Part shown: piece by piece, positions 11,559 through 23,178 of the stretch
Position numbering within the stretch: position 1 is the first letter of the stretch
Layout of the letters: each line of letters opens with the position of its first letter
Source: Adiantum capillus-veneris
Taxonomy: Eukaryota > Streptophyta > Polypodiopsida > Polypodiales > Pteridaceae
Assembly: GCA_014529385.2 (NCBI GenBank)
Contig: CM043953.1
Span: 74,984,372-75,048,371 of the forward strand
Direction of reading: 5' to 3'
Length of the DNA stretch: 64,000 nucleotides
Notes under the pieces: model-generated
Databases searched by the model: none
The model's input: the letters and a program-made list of their open reading frames with translations, nothing else
What the model was told of the DNA's origin: nothing
Made by a program: the position numbers and the translations under genes

Positions 11559-12728
11559 TCATCTCTGACTGCATGGCCAATTGCAATTCCCGGAGTCCTT
11601 CATTTGCACTGCTTCCTTGTAACATGAAGGCTCATTGCAATCAATCAACATGACATAGTTCATAGATGGAACAAACCTATCAGGAGGTCGCGTGATACGT
11701 CCAGATCTACGCACAATAGGTGGCTCAGGCTCAGCCACAACCTGTGGTTCCACTCTATCCTGTCCTTTCTCCTCTTGAGCCCTGACATTTTGTCTTGCAC
11801 GTGCAGGTCCATCTTCTTGGAAGACAACTCTTCTAATCTCCTCAACCCTCTCTGGTTTAGAATGATATTTGGATTCATTAAAGTGAACATCATTGCTGTG
11901 GAAAACCTTTCTGGATTCGGGATCCCAAAGTCTGTACCCCATCTCACCAGAATTACCATAGCCTAGAAAGATGCACTTTCTACTCTTTGTCTCAAGTTTG
12001 TTCCTAAATTCCTTTGGAACGTGAGTATATGCCTCACAGCCAAAGACTCTGAGATGCTTGTATGAGGGCATTTTGCCTGACCATACCATCTTTGGCACTG
12101 AATCCTTCTGCAAAACCTTGCTAGGAGATCTATTTACAAGATGAACAGTTGTTGATACAGCTTCAGTCCAAAACCCATTTGGCAGCTGTGCATTAGACAA
12201 CATACTTCTGACTTTCTCTTGTATGGTCCTATTCATCCTCTCAGCAACACCATTTTGAGGAGGATTGTAAGGAGCAGTAAGTTCACGTTTTATACCTTTT
12301 GACTCACAAAAGTCCTGAAAGGCCTTTGAAACATACTCTCCACCATTGTCAGTGCGTAAGCATTTAAGCTTCTTGCCACTCTGATTCTCCACAAGTGTCA
12401 CAAACGTTTTGAAAACACTAAACGCTTCATCCTTGTGCTTGAGAAAGTAAACCCATACTTTCCTCGAGTAATCATCTATAAATGTCATAAAGTAAGAAGC
12501 TCCCCCTAGAGATAGGTTAGGCATAGGTCCACACAAATCACTATGAACAAGTGCCAACTGTGTATCTCTTCTACTACTTCTATGCTTATGTGGCTGCTGT
12601 GTTTGCTTACCATACAGACAATGTTCACAGAATTCAAAATCATTAAATAAAAAGCCAGGCAAATAACCAGAACGAGACAAGATTTCCATTCCCTTCTTGG
12701 ACATATGTCCTAACCGGCTTGGCCACAA
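11559..12728 (-). CDS. copia-1 integrase (GAG-pre-integrase plus rve core)
   Basis: Begins in the GAG-pre-integrase zinc region (RLGHMSKKGMEILSR, CEHCLYGKQ) and runs through the integrase core with the D-D-E residues in HSDLCGPM, LRTDNGGEY and NGVAERMNRT. The C-terminal part has the copia motif VFGCEAYTHVPKEFR and FLGYG. It inserts the cDNA into the genome. It would normally be one polyprotein with the pieces on either side; a frameshift near 11590 now terminates it (NWPCSQR), while the correct continuation LQLAMQSEMTDLHK is in another frame. Confidence 0.9.
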   Translation of the reverse strand: MWPSRLGHMSKKGMEILSRSGYLPGFLFNDFEFCEHCLYGKQTQQPHKHRSSRRDTQLALVHSDLCGPMPNLSLGGASYFMTFIDDYSRKVWVYFLKHKDEAFSVFKTFVTLVENQSGKKLKCLRTDNGGEYVSKAFQDFCESKGIKRELTAPYNPPQNGVAERMNRTIQEKVRSMLSNAQLPNGFWTEAVSTTVHLVNRSPSKVLQKDSVPKMVWSGKMPSYKHLRVFGCEAYTHVPKEFRNKLETKSRKCIFLGYGNSGEMGYRLWDPESRKVFHSNDVHFNESKYHSKPERVEEIRRVVFQEDGPARARQNVRAQEEKGQDRVEPQVVAEPEPPIVRRSGRITRPPDRFVPSMNYVMLIDCNEPSCYKEAVQMKDSGNCNWPCSQR

Positions 12729-12856
12729 AGAAACGTTCGGCTGCTCGGTTACATTGATTACATTTTAGAGACATTTGATACATAAATCATGTAAAGTCCT
12801 CCAGACTTTACTCCATGTGCTACTATCATAGAACCCTTGGATATCTTCCACATGTT

Positions 12857-13380
12857 CTATCCAAAAGTGGTGACGTAGCCAGCATCATCAAGTAAACTTG
12901 TGCTGATCAAGCTCTTTGTAATTGCGGGAACATGTCTCACATTCTTCAGCGTGAAAGAAGAGCCATTCTGAAACTTCAATTGAACATCTCCAACACCTAA
13001 GATCTCACATGTCTGCCCATTGCCTAGCCGAACATGATCTTTAGTGGTCACATAAGAAGTAAACCACTCCTTGTTTGGAGACACATGAAGTGATGCCCCT
13101 GAGTCTATAATCCAGTCACTCAGTGCATTTCCATCAGATGTTGTAAGAAGAGCTGAGTCCATTGTATTCTTCAAGAAGTAGATGTCTCCTGACACTAGAC
13201 TATCATCCTCTGCAACAGTGTTTGTCACATTTATTTCTTGAATCTTCACTGAGGACTTGTTCTTCTCACCATGGTCTTCAGCTTTCTCTTTGCCTTTTTC
13301 TACTTTCCATTCTCTACAGTCTCTTTTCATGTGACCCTTCTTGCCACAGTGGTAGCATTCTATGTCACTCTTGCCTTTAG
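12857..13380 (-). CDS. copia-1 zinc knuckle and aspartic protease
   Basis: The CCHC knuckle CYHCGKKGHMKRDC (about 13370-13320) ends gag. The protease follows with WIIDSGASLHVSP at about 13110 and LGNGQTCEILGVG, ending with LKNVRHVPAITKSLISTS. It matures the polyprotein. It is separated by frame changes from the gag piece upstream and the integrase piece downstream. Confidence 0.88.
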
Positions 13381-13402
13381 CACTGCGGGACTTGCTACAA
13401 GA

Positions 13403-14039
13403 CTAATTCCTCTTTCCACCTTTGTACTTTTCTTTGGTCCTTCCCCTGACAACTAAGGTTGTTCCTTTGCCTTTGTCCATTGTCTTTCTATTGGTTCCTT
13501 TAGTAAGCAGACTTCCTTCTACACCTGCTATGTTCAAACCATCTGGAGGTGCAGAATTACTCAAATCTGTGCGAAAAGTGTCCCAACTTTCCGGCAATGT
13601 GATCAACAGGAACATAGCTCTAACAGGTTCATCAAACTTGAGTATAGATTGTGTTTAGTTCATTCAGATGATTGGACATAGGTGTCCCTTCTTTCATCTT
13701 CAAGTCAACAAGCTTCTTAAGCCAGTATACCTGTGAAGCTGCACTCTGCTTCTCATAAAGATCACTCAGCTTTAACCATGCTTGATAAGCCGACATCTCG
13801 TCTGCTACATTGAAGTAAACGCTTTCTACCAAAGTCAGCATAATGGTAGAAAGTGCCAATTCATCCATTTCGCTCCATTCATCTTCGTCCATATCTTCTG
13901 GTTTTATCCGCTTGAGCTTTATAGGTTTTATATGCTTCTTTTGTACCAACACGTGCCAAATCTGCTTCTTCCACAATGGGAAATTGGTTCCATCCAACTT
14001 CTTGATATTGTAAAGAGCAGTGTCCTGTGATCCAGCCAT
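13403..14039 (-). pseudogene. copia-1 gag (UBN2-type capsid)
   Basis: Starts with MAGSQDTALYNIKKLDGTNF (14039), typical for a copia gag, with W.KQIWHVLVQKK and an interior LSDLYEKQSAASQVYWLKKLVDLKM. A stop near 13632 and a frame change separate it from the second piece, MFLLITLPESWDTFRTDL (13615-13403). It forms the virus-like particle shell of the retrotransposon. Confidence 0.88.
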
Positions 14040-15073
14040 AGCTACGCTTCACAGTAGTTTACTTTCCTGGGAAAAATTTGGCAGAGTTTCCCTTGTAAAA
14101 TGACCTCTGAACCAATATCAACCTGTCAAATGAACCAAGAAAGCTTCAGATTCTGCAGAAATTTTGGCAGAGTCTCCTTTGTAAAATGGCTCTGGTGTAC
14201 TAAAAACAGACCAAAAAACAGCTCAAAAAACCACTGCCTCTCTGACACTGTAAGCTCTGGGTAAACCTGTCCTGCACCTGTACTGTCTCTAACTGTCCTG
14301 TAAGCATAGACTGCGACAATGCCTCAACGGCAGTAAAGCAAAGATGCAATCCCAACTGTCTAACTCACAGTCAATACATCCTAGCTGTCTATCTAAGGGT
14401 GCTCGAGGGATCGCTCCAAGACCTCTATCACCGAAAGGATCTCAACATTCTAGAATCCCCCAGCTCAATAAAACCTCACTCGACCCTCAACAAAGGCTGG
14501 AGTAAATCTGACAGTACATAGACTTCCCACAAAGTCATACATCCACAAATTTCCCACTTTATGCTATAACCGTTGCGGCGGTTGTTTGCTGTGTGACTCA
14601 CAGCCAGCAAACCCTCAACAGACATACATCATCTCTGACAATACATCCCATGTGGAAGTACCTGCAATGTTAGGATGAAATCTGGAATATCAAGCAGCAA
14701 ACACAAGCTACCTGATGAACTAGTGGATGTCGCCTACATTCTGTGTGTAGATGCGCCCGTGTCGTATGTGACACGCCTCCAAGAATTCTGAGCCGTCCTT
14801 CGATGTGTAGACAGCCACAAATCAACACTCTGGGAGTGTCGATATCCTCAGCACCTGCAGTCGTACGCCGAAAACCCCAAATTTGCAGAGTCGGATCTGC
14901 ACCCGCTGAGACCACGTAGTTGAAAATGGCCTGCGCAGAACTTTGTCGAAGCCGAACGGTTACTGAGATGACCTTAGAATGAAATTCTGACAACAATTTC
15001 ACTCCAATCTGAGTTGGTGACTCTAGCCTCTTGCAGTGCTGCCCCGAGCCTCGATCTGAGCTCTAATACCAGT
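14040..15073. other. copia-1 untranslated leader
   Basis: About 1 kb between gag and the 5' LTR with no supported gene. It ends at the primer-binding site next to the LTR at 15074. Several repeats of AATTTGGCAGAGT (about 14070-14180) occur near the gag start. Confidence 0.7.
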
Positions 15074-15265
15074 TGAAGGAGTACGAGCGGAAGTGCGACG
15101 AGAGAGAGAGTGCGAGAAGAAGAGCACGACGATATGGTGAACTCGCTCTACTGTAATGTGTAGAGCATAGTGAGTTCTTATTAGGTTTTTACAAAAGAAT
15201 ATGTGTACATACCTGGCGGCCCGCCCACTTACCTGGGCGACCACATTGGGCTTTATACCCCAACA
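15074..15265 (-). repeat. copia-1 5' LTR
   Basis: The minus strand reads TGTTGGGGTATAAAGCCC at its start and ends ...CTCCTTCA next to the primer-binding site. The target duplication AGTAC follows at 15266-15270. Confidence 0.9.
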
Positions 15266-15960
15266 AGTACCTTACTTGTTCTTGCGGGAATTGGCTCTAA
15301 AGTCAAATACTTGGTCTAGGTAATTAGGAATTTCAGATTTTTACTTAATCAAATTACTAGAGGGGTGAATTAGACATGCTCAATCCCCTTCCTAATGTAA
15401 GTAGAGAGATGCACAACTACCATATACATAGGTGAGAGGATTCCCCCTTCCTAGTAGATTAATGATGGATTAATTACTCTTAATTACATCCTAATCTATG
15501 AACAGATTGAATCTAACTTAGTTACTCAAACATTGTGTGGTAATAGGGTGAAATTGACCAATTCCACATCATTGTTGGCTTGACATTTATTTACTATGAT
15601 GACTAGCGGGAGATTTTCTTTTTACTAATCATGCATTAATCTATGATTAGAAGAGGTTAATTGCTTGCATAATTAACAATTAGATTAAGATTATGCAATA
15701 GACTAATCATATGGAGAATTAGAGAGCATCTATTGAGTAATTTAGCTATGATTAAGCATAATAGTTGCGGGATTAAGAGAATGATAGAGAGATTTGCAGC
15801 AAAGCATAAAATAAATTTGATTTTACCGTGATTAGGGTTGAAATCTACTCAAAATTCTGATCCAATGGAGTTCTCGAGATGAGAATCGGGCAGCACTTCC
15901 CTCCTTTGCTTCTTCTCCAAAGCTATGTGTGCCGGCAACACCTCCCCAAGGTGTGTATAA

Positions 15961-15991
<31 letters not shown>

Positions 15992-16745
15992 GAGTGTGTG
16001 TGTGTGTGCATATATGTGTGTGTGTGTGTGTGAGCACACTCTTATATAGGCTCTCCCAAGCTGAAAATCGAACCATGCTGCTAAATGCATCTGAGGGAGC
16101 TCTCAACTCATGCAAGGCAACTCAGTTACATGCCTACCAAGTTTCTAGTTAGCTAGTCTAACTGACTCTCACACTCTCTCTCAAGCATGGCAAGTCTCCC
16201 ACAACTCCCTAGAGATGAGAGGGCGCCCCCTAGCTACTAAAGCAAGCTCCCAGTGGCCTGGGACCTATTCCCACACAGCCCCCGAGCCCCGGTGCTCGCC
16301 GCACAGCCTTAGGAAATTTTTGACTTTAGGCTAAAACGGGCGATACGAATCGGAATTTAATGTCGTAAATTTCTATACTAAGCTCTAACTAAGGTGTACC
16401 TATCCGAGTACCCGCCATATTTAGTAGCCCCCGGTGTCCGAAAATGCCTTTTTTTCAAATTTGGGGTACGGGTGCAGTTTTTCGAGATGGTCAAAACTGA
16501 CGAGTCGGGTGACCAAAAACTTACTATTTTTGAAAATTTTCCACAAAAATTATTTTAATTCACTTTTGGAAGCTTTATGACATTCTAAACATCATGGCAT
16601 CGACAAATTTTGAAAAACTACTAAAAATAGTAACTTTTTCCATTATGATTGTTTTATGGTACAATGGTGTTCTTTTAGCTCGGGGTCGGAGACCGTACAT
16701 TCTCCTAGTTGAGCCAAGATGCATCCAATATCAAATGTTGAAGCA
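15266..16745. other. Non-coding stretch with TG microsatellite
   Basis: No supported gene. A (TG)n tract interrupted by ACTGAG runs from about 15960 to 16032. The part from 16250 to 16560 is richer in G and C (CCCCCGAGCCCCGG) and may be an LTR or other insertion of unknown type. The short frame at 16594-16890 is the antisense shadow of the gypsy fragment plus unrelated sequence. Confidence 0.55.
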
Positions 16746-17084
16746 TCAATATGAACATGAAAGATCTTCTCCCAATCCGCCCGATGCTTTCAGTGTTGGA
16801 GCGGATATGAGTGTTTTCTTCAACTTTTCAAATGATTCCTCACACTCATCCGTCCATACAAAGGCTACTATAAGTCTATACAGGGGTTGAGCAATGACTA
16901 CATACATGTATATAAACCTTCTATAGTAACCAAAATTTCCCACAAAGCATCGTGCGTGCTTTGCATTGTTCGGTCTAAGCATCTCTACAATTACTTTATT
17001 CTTGTCTAAATGAGTAGATATGCCATTCTCCGAGAAAACATGTCCTAGGATACATGTCCTAGGATTCTGCCTTGACTAACCATA
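16746..17084 (-). pseudogene. gypsy-B pol, third fragment (end of reverse transcriptase)
   Basis: The minus strand encodes GRILGHVFSENGIS..LDKNKVIVEML then FVGNFGYYRRFIYMYVVIAQPL and FVWTDECEESFEKLKKTLISAP, the connection part of a Ty3/gypsy reverse transcriptase. It continues the fragment at 23042-23178: that piece ends at LNPEKCVF and this one begins at (M)VSQGRILGH, the normal order. The ~6 kb between is inserted DNA. Confidence 0.85.
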
Positions 17085-17268
17085 CATTAGGAAGAGGGTG
17101 GGGTCTAGGAGGGCCTCTTTATTTTCCATGAGATTATGGAGGTGATTAACCTTTGGACAAATAGATACATGCCATGTGTGCAAGAATGGTGGGTGTGTAA
17201 GAGAGGCGTAAGAAGTGGTCAAAGGATGCCCTTTTTCCCCAAAAAAGGGGGAGGAATATTTTATGATT

Positions 17269-18006
17269 TGTTAGGAAATAAGACAAAGCTAAATAGATAA
17301 TTGAGTAGATTACTTAATGGAGAGAGACAGATTTATATACACGAGATTATAGAGTAGAGAGAGAGAGAGAGAGAGAGAGAGTACACACGATATACGTGGT
17401 TCACCCAATGTGGGCTACGTCCACGGGAAAGCAGCCACTCAATGGCTTTAGTACTTCAAAACAAGAAGTAGTTTACAAAGGGATTATATCCTTAATGGAG
17501 CTCCCGTCTTGCTTCACTCTCACCACCTCACACTCACCTTGTTGCATCAACTTCACACTATGAAATGCGTGTAGAAATGGTCTCCTTTTATAGGCCAAAA
17601 GGGTTGCCCTCTCTTATGAGAGACAGCCATGTGTAGCCGCCCTTGTGCGAATAAGTCCAAATCGGACCCTCCAATCTGCCCATGTGTGGCCGCCCTTGAG
17701 AAGACAAGTCCGCTTTTGAATTCGGCCACTGGCCATTGACTTCCGACCACCGGCCAACCGACCGGTTGTTTTCCAACCACTTTCTGGCCGTTGTCCGGCC
17801 ATAATATTCCGGCGAAAAAAAAAAGTCTCAGGGGCCTCCGCCCCCGAGGCCTTTAAAGTTGCCCCTGATTCTTGTCCGTGAAAATTTTGGTTTCCGGTGA
17901 GTGATTTTCCTTCACGCACGATGGCTTCTCCTCATAATGGGGGCCTTACAAATGTGCGCTTTTACCACAGAAAATTACAAGGGTAAATCAGGCTCCATAC
18001 TTAACA
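17269..18006 (-). repeat. copia-2 3' LTR (738 bp)
   Basis: Runs from TGTTAGGAAATA to ...TACTTAACA on the plus strand and carries a (GA)n tract at about 17357-17381. Near-identical to 22023-22754. Confidence 0.93.
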
Positions 18007-18066
18007 ATCTCCCACTTGGAGACTGATCTCCAAACCAAACCTGTGACTGCTTTCCATTCTGGCTTC

Positions 18067-20856
18067 TTATCCTTGAATGCCGATTGAAGATGAGAAAAAG
18101 CTCAACTTCTCCTTGTTGACCACCTTTGTAAACATGTCTGCAGGATTTTCACTTGTATGCACCTTTCCTAGCTCTAGTTGTCCCTCTTCCAAAAGAGTGC
18201 GTATGAAGTGATATCTCACCTCAATGTGCTTTGTCCTTGAATGAAAGGCTGAGTTCTTCGCAAGATGGATAGCGCTTTGGCTATCACTGTACAAGACACA
18301 ATTGTCTTGTTTGAATCAAAGCTATTCTAAGAATCTGTGAAGCCACAGAATTTCTTTGCTTGCCTCCTTCATTGCTACATACTCTGCTTCCGTGGTAGAA
18401 AGTGAAACCACTTTCTGCAGCTTTGAAGCCCAGCTTACTGTTGTGCCTCCAACCGTGAACACATAGTCAGTAGTGCTCCTTCGAGTATCTTTGTCACCTG
18501 CCATATCTGCATCAGCATACCCTTCTAGAAAAATATCAGTTCTTCCAAAATACAAAGCATTTGTTGTTGTCCCTTTTAGATACCTAAGTATCCACTTCAC
18601 AGCTTGCCAATGCTCTTTACCTGGGTTGTCCATGAACCTACTCACAACTCCCACTGCATGTGCAATGTCTGGCCTTGTCCAGACCATAGCATACATTAGA
18701 GAACCTACCGCTGCAGCATATGGAACTTTAGACATATAGGCTATCTCCTCTTGTGTCTTTGGACACATATCCTTAGTTAGTTTAAAATGACCAGCCAAAG
18801 GTGTAGAAACTGGTTTTGCATTTTGCATTGCAAACCTTTCTAGTACCTTCTTGATGTAATCTTCTTGAGATAGCTTTATTTTCTTCTTCGTCCTGTCCCT
18901 TGATATTTTCATACCAAGTATCCTCTTTGTAGCACCTAAATCTTTCATTGAAAAAGATTTGGACAGCTCCTCTTTTAGGTCTTTGATGTCCTGCATGTGA
19001 GTACTTGCAATCAACATGTCATCAACATACAACATTAGGATGATGAATTTCCCATCTCCCAAATTCTCTGTGTAGACGCAGTGATCCGAGTTGCATCTTG
19101 TGAATCCATGATCCAACATCTATCAATCAAACTTCAAGTACCATTGTCTTGATGCTTGCTTTAAACCATACAAGTTCTTCTTTAATCTGCAAACCATTTT
19201 CTCCTTACCTTTTACTTCATACCCCTTTGGTTGAAGCATGTAGATTTCCTCCTCTAAGTCACCGTGATGGAATGCCGTATTTACATCCATTTGCTCGAGA
19301 TTTAGATCATGAGCAGCCACAAGGCTTAAGACAAGCCTAATTGAGTTCATTTTTACAACAGGAGAAAATATGTCATTGAAGTCAATACCTTTCTTTTGAG
19401 AAAAACCTTTTACCACAAGCCTAGACTTGTACCTTTTCTTCCCACCTTCTTCTTCCTTTAGCTTGTACACCCATTTGTTTTGAAGTGCCCGCTTACCTTT
19501 AGGCAACTCAACCAACTCCCATGTTTGGTTGCGATGTACTGAGTCCATCTCCACTTGCATGCTCTTCGTCCATTCTTCTTTGGATTCATGTTGCATAGCT
19601 TCTTCATATGATTCCGGCTCTCCAGAATCTGAGATCAAGAGATGGTTGAAGGAAGGAACAAACCTTTCTAGAGGTCTACTTTCTCTTGTAGATCTTCGGG
19701 GAATAGGTTGAGGCTCCTCATTTGGTTGACGTTGTTGCACATTGTCACCGTTTGCAGTCCTTGAGTCTTCACCGTCCTCAAGCTCCATGTACTCATGACC
19801 TGTTTCTTTTGTTTGTTTTCTTTCCAAGTAATCTTTGTACATATTTTGTTCGTTAAAAATTACATCCCTACTCCTTAAGATTTTACCATCTTCAGGATTC
19901 CATAGGCGATACCCAAAGTCTCCTTCTCCATAGCCAATGAAGAAACACTTTTTGGACTTTGCACCTAACTTTGATCTTAGGCTTCTATCTATGTGCATGA
20001 AAGCCTCACACCCAAACACTTTGAGAAATGCATAATTCACCGGTTTACCTGTCCATGCCTCTTCTGGAACTCCCCCATCCAATGCCGTTGAGGGTGACCG
20101 ATTGATTAAGTACACAGACGTACTTACAGATTTCGCCCAAAGCTCAAGCGGTAGGCCTGCATGTAGCCGCATGCTTCGTGCTCGTTCCATGATTGTCCTG
20201 TTCATCCTTTCCGAAATCCCATTCTGTTGAGGTGTCCTTGGGGTTGTCCTTCGCCTCCAAATGCCATTGCTAGCACAAAAGCTTTCAAAAGCTTGGCTGC
20301 AATATTCGCCTCCATTGTCGGATCTGAGGCATTTAACCTTGGTACCTGTTTCATTCTCCACAAAGGCTTTCCACCTTTGAAATATGGAAAATACATCGGA
20401 TTTATTCTTCATGACATAAACCCATGTTTTTCTAGTCGCATCGTCTATGAATGTTACATAGTACAATGAGCCACCAAGTGATGGTGTACTTGCAGGACCC
20501 CAAACATCAGAATGAACCAACTCAAGTTTTTTATTTTTTCTTTCATTTCCTAATTTTTGAAATTTTACCCTCTTTTGTTCACCATAAACACAATCTTCAC
20601 AGAACTCTAAGTCCACTTCTTTCAAACCTGGTAGAAGCTTCTTTGTTTGAAGGATTTGCATTCCTTTGGCACTCATATGCCCAAGTCGGTAGTGCCACAC
20701 CACACTGTCAACTTCTGTAGTTGCTGCACAAGCTGAAGGTTGCATGCTAACAGTACACAAGTAAAGTGTACCGACTTTTTTCACCCTTGGCAACCACCAA
20801 AGATCCCTTTGAGATCTTCCACCGTTTGTTTCCAAATGCAATGTTGTGACCTTCAT
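18067..20856 (-). pseudogene. copia-2 integrase and reverse transcriptase-RNase H
   Basis: One frame runs from 20856 down to 18067. It covers GAG-pre-integrase (YRLGHMSAKGMQILQ, CEDCVYGEQKR), the integrase core (VHSDVWGPA, CLRSDNGGEYC, NGISERMNRT), the reverse transcriptase (NTAFHHGDLEEEIYM, LYGLKQASRQWY, LYVDDMLIAS) and RNase H ([28 protein letters not shown]). Stops fall at the codon pair after WYLKFD (about 19120-19125, TGA TAG where copia-3 has two arginine codons) and after WLHRFLE (about 18318-18324, TAG and TGA). A frameshift near 20790 separates it from the protease. It is therefore a pseudogene that still reads well. Confidence 0.92.
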
Positions 20857-21958
20857 CGTCCAATTGTCCTGTAGAGATCAAATTTTTGCGAAGAGAAGGA
20901 ACATGCCTAACATCTTTAAGCTTCCATTCATGTCCGTTAGCAGTTTTGACAGAAACTGTACCTTTGCCGACAAGCTCACAAGCTTCATCATCTCCCAAGT
21001 ATACATACCCAAAATTACCTTTGGTGTAGTCTTGGAAATGTTGCTTGTGTGGTGTCGCATGGAATGAAGCCCCGGAATCTACTATCCAAGAATTAGACAC
21101 ATTGTCTAATGAGAGAATTAGAGCATCTTGCTCTACTTTACCTGCCACATTGGCCTCCGATGTTGGCTTGTTGTCTTGAGACTCTGTCTCCTTCTTCTTC
21201 TTGGACCAGCAATCCTTCTTGACGTGGCCCTTCTTGCCGCAGTTCCAACATTCAAGAACTCACTTTGTGCGTAACTTGCTCCGCCTTGAGCGATCACGAC
21301 CCTTTTGGTTTTTGAACCTCTCCTTAAGCCTTCCTCTTGTTTCCACTGATAGTGCAGCACTTGATGATTCTCCTGTGCTTCTCCTTCGCATTTCCTCGCT
21401 TAGGAGAACACCCACAACATCATCAAACTTAAGAGTATTTGTGCCAGAGATAGAATTACTTACAGCCATCACAAGGCTGTCCCAACTATCCGGTAGAGAT
21501 GATAGTATAAGGAGAGCTCGCACTTCGTCATCGAAATTGATTTTCACTGATCGAAGCTCACTTATGTTTGTGTTAAAGTCATTTAGGTGTTCTGCAACTG
21601 AACCATTCTCTGCCATCTATAGATTGAACAAGCGCTTCATAAGAAATACCTTATTGGATGCCGATGGTTTCTCGTAGAAGTCGTCAAGTGACTTCATCAA
21701 GTCCTCCGTGGTCTTCATCTCCGAAACATTGAAGGCCACCGTTGACGCCAAGCTTAACCGGATTGTTCCTAGTGCCTTTCGATCAAGGACAATCCATGAT
21801 TCATCTGCCATTGTTGCGGGCTTCTTCGCAAGACCGCCTAGTGGCAAATAGAGGTTCTTCTGGTAGAGATAGTCTTCAATCTGCATCTTCCAATGTTGGT
21901 AGTTTTTGCCGTTGAACTTTTCAATCTTGAGCTTCCCTTCCTCCGCCATAACTCCCAC
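20747..21958 (-). pseudogene. copia-2 gag, zinc knuckle and protease
   Basis: Starts at 21958 with MGVMAEEGKLKIEKFNGKNY and W.MQIEDYLYQK. An in-frame TAG at 21617-21619 replaces the lysine found in copia-3 (FNLKMAENG). A TGA at 21260-21262 precedes the CCHC knuckle CWNCGKKGHVKKDC. The same frame then gives the protease SWIVDSGASFHATPHKQHF and VYLGDDEACELVG before a frameshift near 20790. All are parts of one gag-protease polyprotein. Confidence 0.9.
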
Positions 21959-22022
21959 TCAATTCAAGGAATCCTTTCCTTGAGATAATTTAGCTACAAG
22001 CAAACCTTGCTCTGATACCAGT

Positions 22023-22754
22023 TGTTAGGAAATAAGACGTAGCTAAATAGATAATTGAGTAGATTACTTAATGGAGAGAGACAGATTTATATACACGAGA
22101 TTATAGAGTAGAGAGAGAGAGAGAGAGAGTACACACGATATACGTGGTTCACCCAATGTGGGCTACGTCCACGGGAAAGCAGCCACTCAATGGCTTTAGT
22201 ACTTCAAAACAAGAAGTAGTTTACAAAGGGATTATACCCTTAATGGAGCTCCCGCCTTGCTTCACTCTCACCGCCTCACACTCACCTTGTTGCATCAACT
22301 TCACACTATGAAATGTGTGTAGAAATGGCCTCCTTTTATAGGCCAAAAGGGCTGCCCTCTCTTATGAGAGACAACCATGTGTAGCCGTCCTTGTGCGAAT
22401 AAGTCCAAATCGGACCCTCCAATCCGCCCATGTGTGGCCGCCCTTGAGAAGACAAGTCCGCTTTTGAATTCGGACACCGGCCATTGACTTCCAACCACCG
22501 GCCAACCAACCGGTTGTTTTCCGACCACTTTCCGGCCGCCGTCCGGCCATAATATTCCGGCGGGAAAAAAAAGTCTCGGGGGCCTTTGCCCCCGAGGCCT
22601 TTAAAGTTGCCCCTGATTCTTGTCCGTGAAAATTTTGGTTTCCGGTGAGTGATTTTCCTTCACGCACGATGGCTTCTCCTCATAATGGGGGCCTTACAAA
22701 TGTGCGCTTTTACCACAAAAAATTACAAGGGTAAATCAGGCTCCATACTTAACA
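22023..22754 (-). repeat. copia-2 5' LTR (732 bp)
   Basis: Begins TGTTAGGAAATAAG right after the primer-binding site and ends CTTAACA, followed by TGATT. Slightly shorter (GA)n tract than its partner. Confidence 0.93.
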
Positions 22755-23041
22755 TGATTTTCAACCTTCCATAACTGCTACATATGATCTCCAATTTGAG
22801 TAGAGATTATAGATCTACAATCTACATTTCGAGTTCTTTCCATAGATATGTTACTTGATAAATTTTTTCCCGCTAGATTTTAAATTTAATTTTGGGGGGA
22901 AATTTTGAATTCAAATAAACTAACCATTTTACCTGTTTGAAGTCAAAATTTGTCCTTCAATTTCTTTCTTAATACTGAAGGTTTTACTCCCTTAAAATCC
23001 CAAATAAAGAGGCCCTCCTAGAGTCCATTCTCTTCCTTATG

Positions 23042-23178
23042 AATACGCACTTTTCTGGGTTCAGATAGATCTTATAAGTCTTACACTTCTTGAATACATT
23101 TTTGAGGTTCTCTATATGTTCATCTCTCAAGAGAGAGTACACACATAAGCCATACATGTATATTTCCAAGAATATCCT
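23042..23178 (-). pseudogene. gypsy-B pol, second fragment (reverse transcriptase catalytic region)
   Basis: The minus strand encodes MRIFLEIYMYGLCVYS, where the position normally YLDDFCVYS has lost both catalytic aspartates, then EHIENLKNVFKKCKTYKIYLNPEKCVF. It joins 34060-34740 upstream (ending FKEYSH) and 16746-17084 downstream. The missing aspartates show that this copy is dead. Confidence 0.85.

Larger units (their letters stand above)
9800..15265 (-). mobile_element. Ty1/copia LTR retrotransposon, copia-1, nearly complete
   Basis: Two 192-bp LTRs in the same orientation (9800-9991 and 15074-15265) bound gag, protease, integrase and reverse transcriptase-RNase H in copia order on the minus strand. 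A 5-bp target duplication AGTAC is at 9795-9799 and 15266-15270. The primer-binding site (minus strand ACTGGTATTAGAGC, just inside the right LTR at about 15060-15073) matches initiator tRNA-Met. The polypurine tract beside the left LTR reads AAGTGGGAGG on the minus strand. The LTRs are almost identical, so insertion is fairly recent, but pol has a nonsense codon and a frameshift. Confidence 0.93.
17269..22754 (-). mobile_element. Ty1/copia LTR retrotransposon, copia-2, complete but decayed
   Basis: LTRs at 17269-18006 and 22023-22754 are very similar, and a perfect 5-bp duplication TGATT flanks them (17264-17268, 22755-22759). The minus strand at 22008-22022 reads AACTGGTATCAGAGC, the initiator tRNA-Met primer-binding site. 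The polypurine tract next to 18006 reads CAAGTGGGAGAT on the minus strand. Inside are gag, protease, integrase and reverse transcriptase-RNase H in copia order, mostly in frame but interrupted by several stops and at least one frameshift. Copia-3 at 35873 is the same family. Confidence 0.95.
17085..23041. mobile_element. Small inverted-repeat element (MITE-like 1) split by copia-2
   Basis: The ends are inverted repeats: CATTAGGAAGAG at 17085 and the complement of CATAAGGAAGAG ending at 23041, followed inside by TCTAGGAGGGCCTCTTTATT on both arms. Without copia-2 and one target duplication, about 466 bp remain with no coding content. It lies exactly at a break in the gypsy-B pol frame. A clear target duplication is not visible. 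Superfamily unknown; the terminus resembles that of the element at 23179-34059. Confidence 0.75.

Noticed and set aside
17553-17919. Overlapping ~75-100 codon frames within LTRs (also at 22301-22667 and 40615-41049)
   Set aside because: They recur only because the LTR is repeated; there is no coding signature.
22008-22022. tRNA-Met-like sequences as tRNA genes (also at 15060, 36606, 41702, 55416, 58284)
   Set aside because: They are only 12-18 bases long and sit next to LTRs, so they are primer-binding sites, not tRNA genes.
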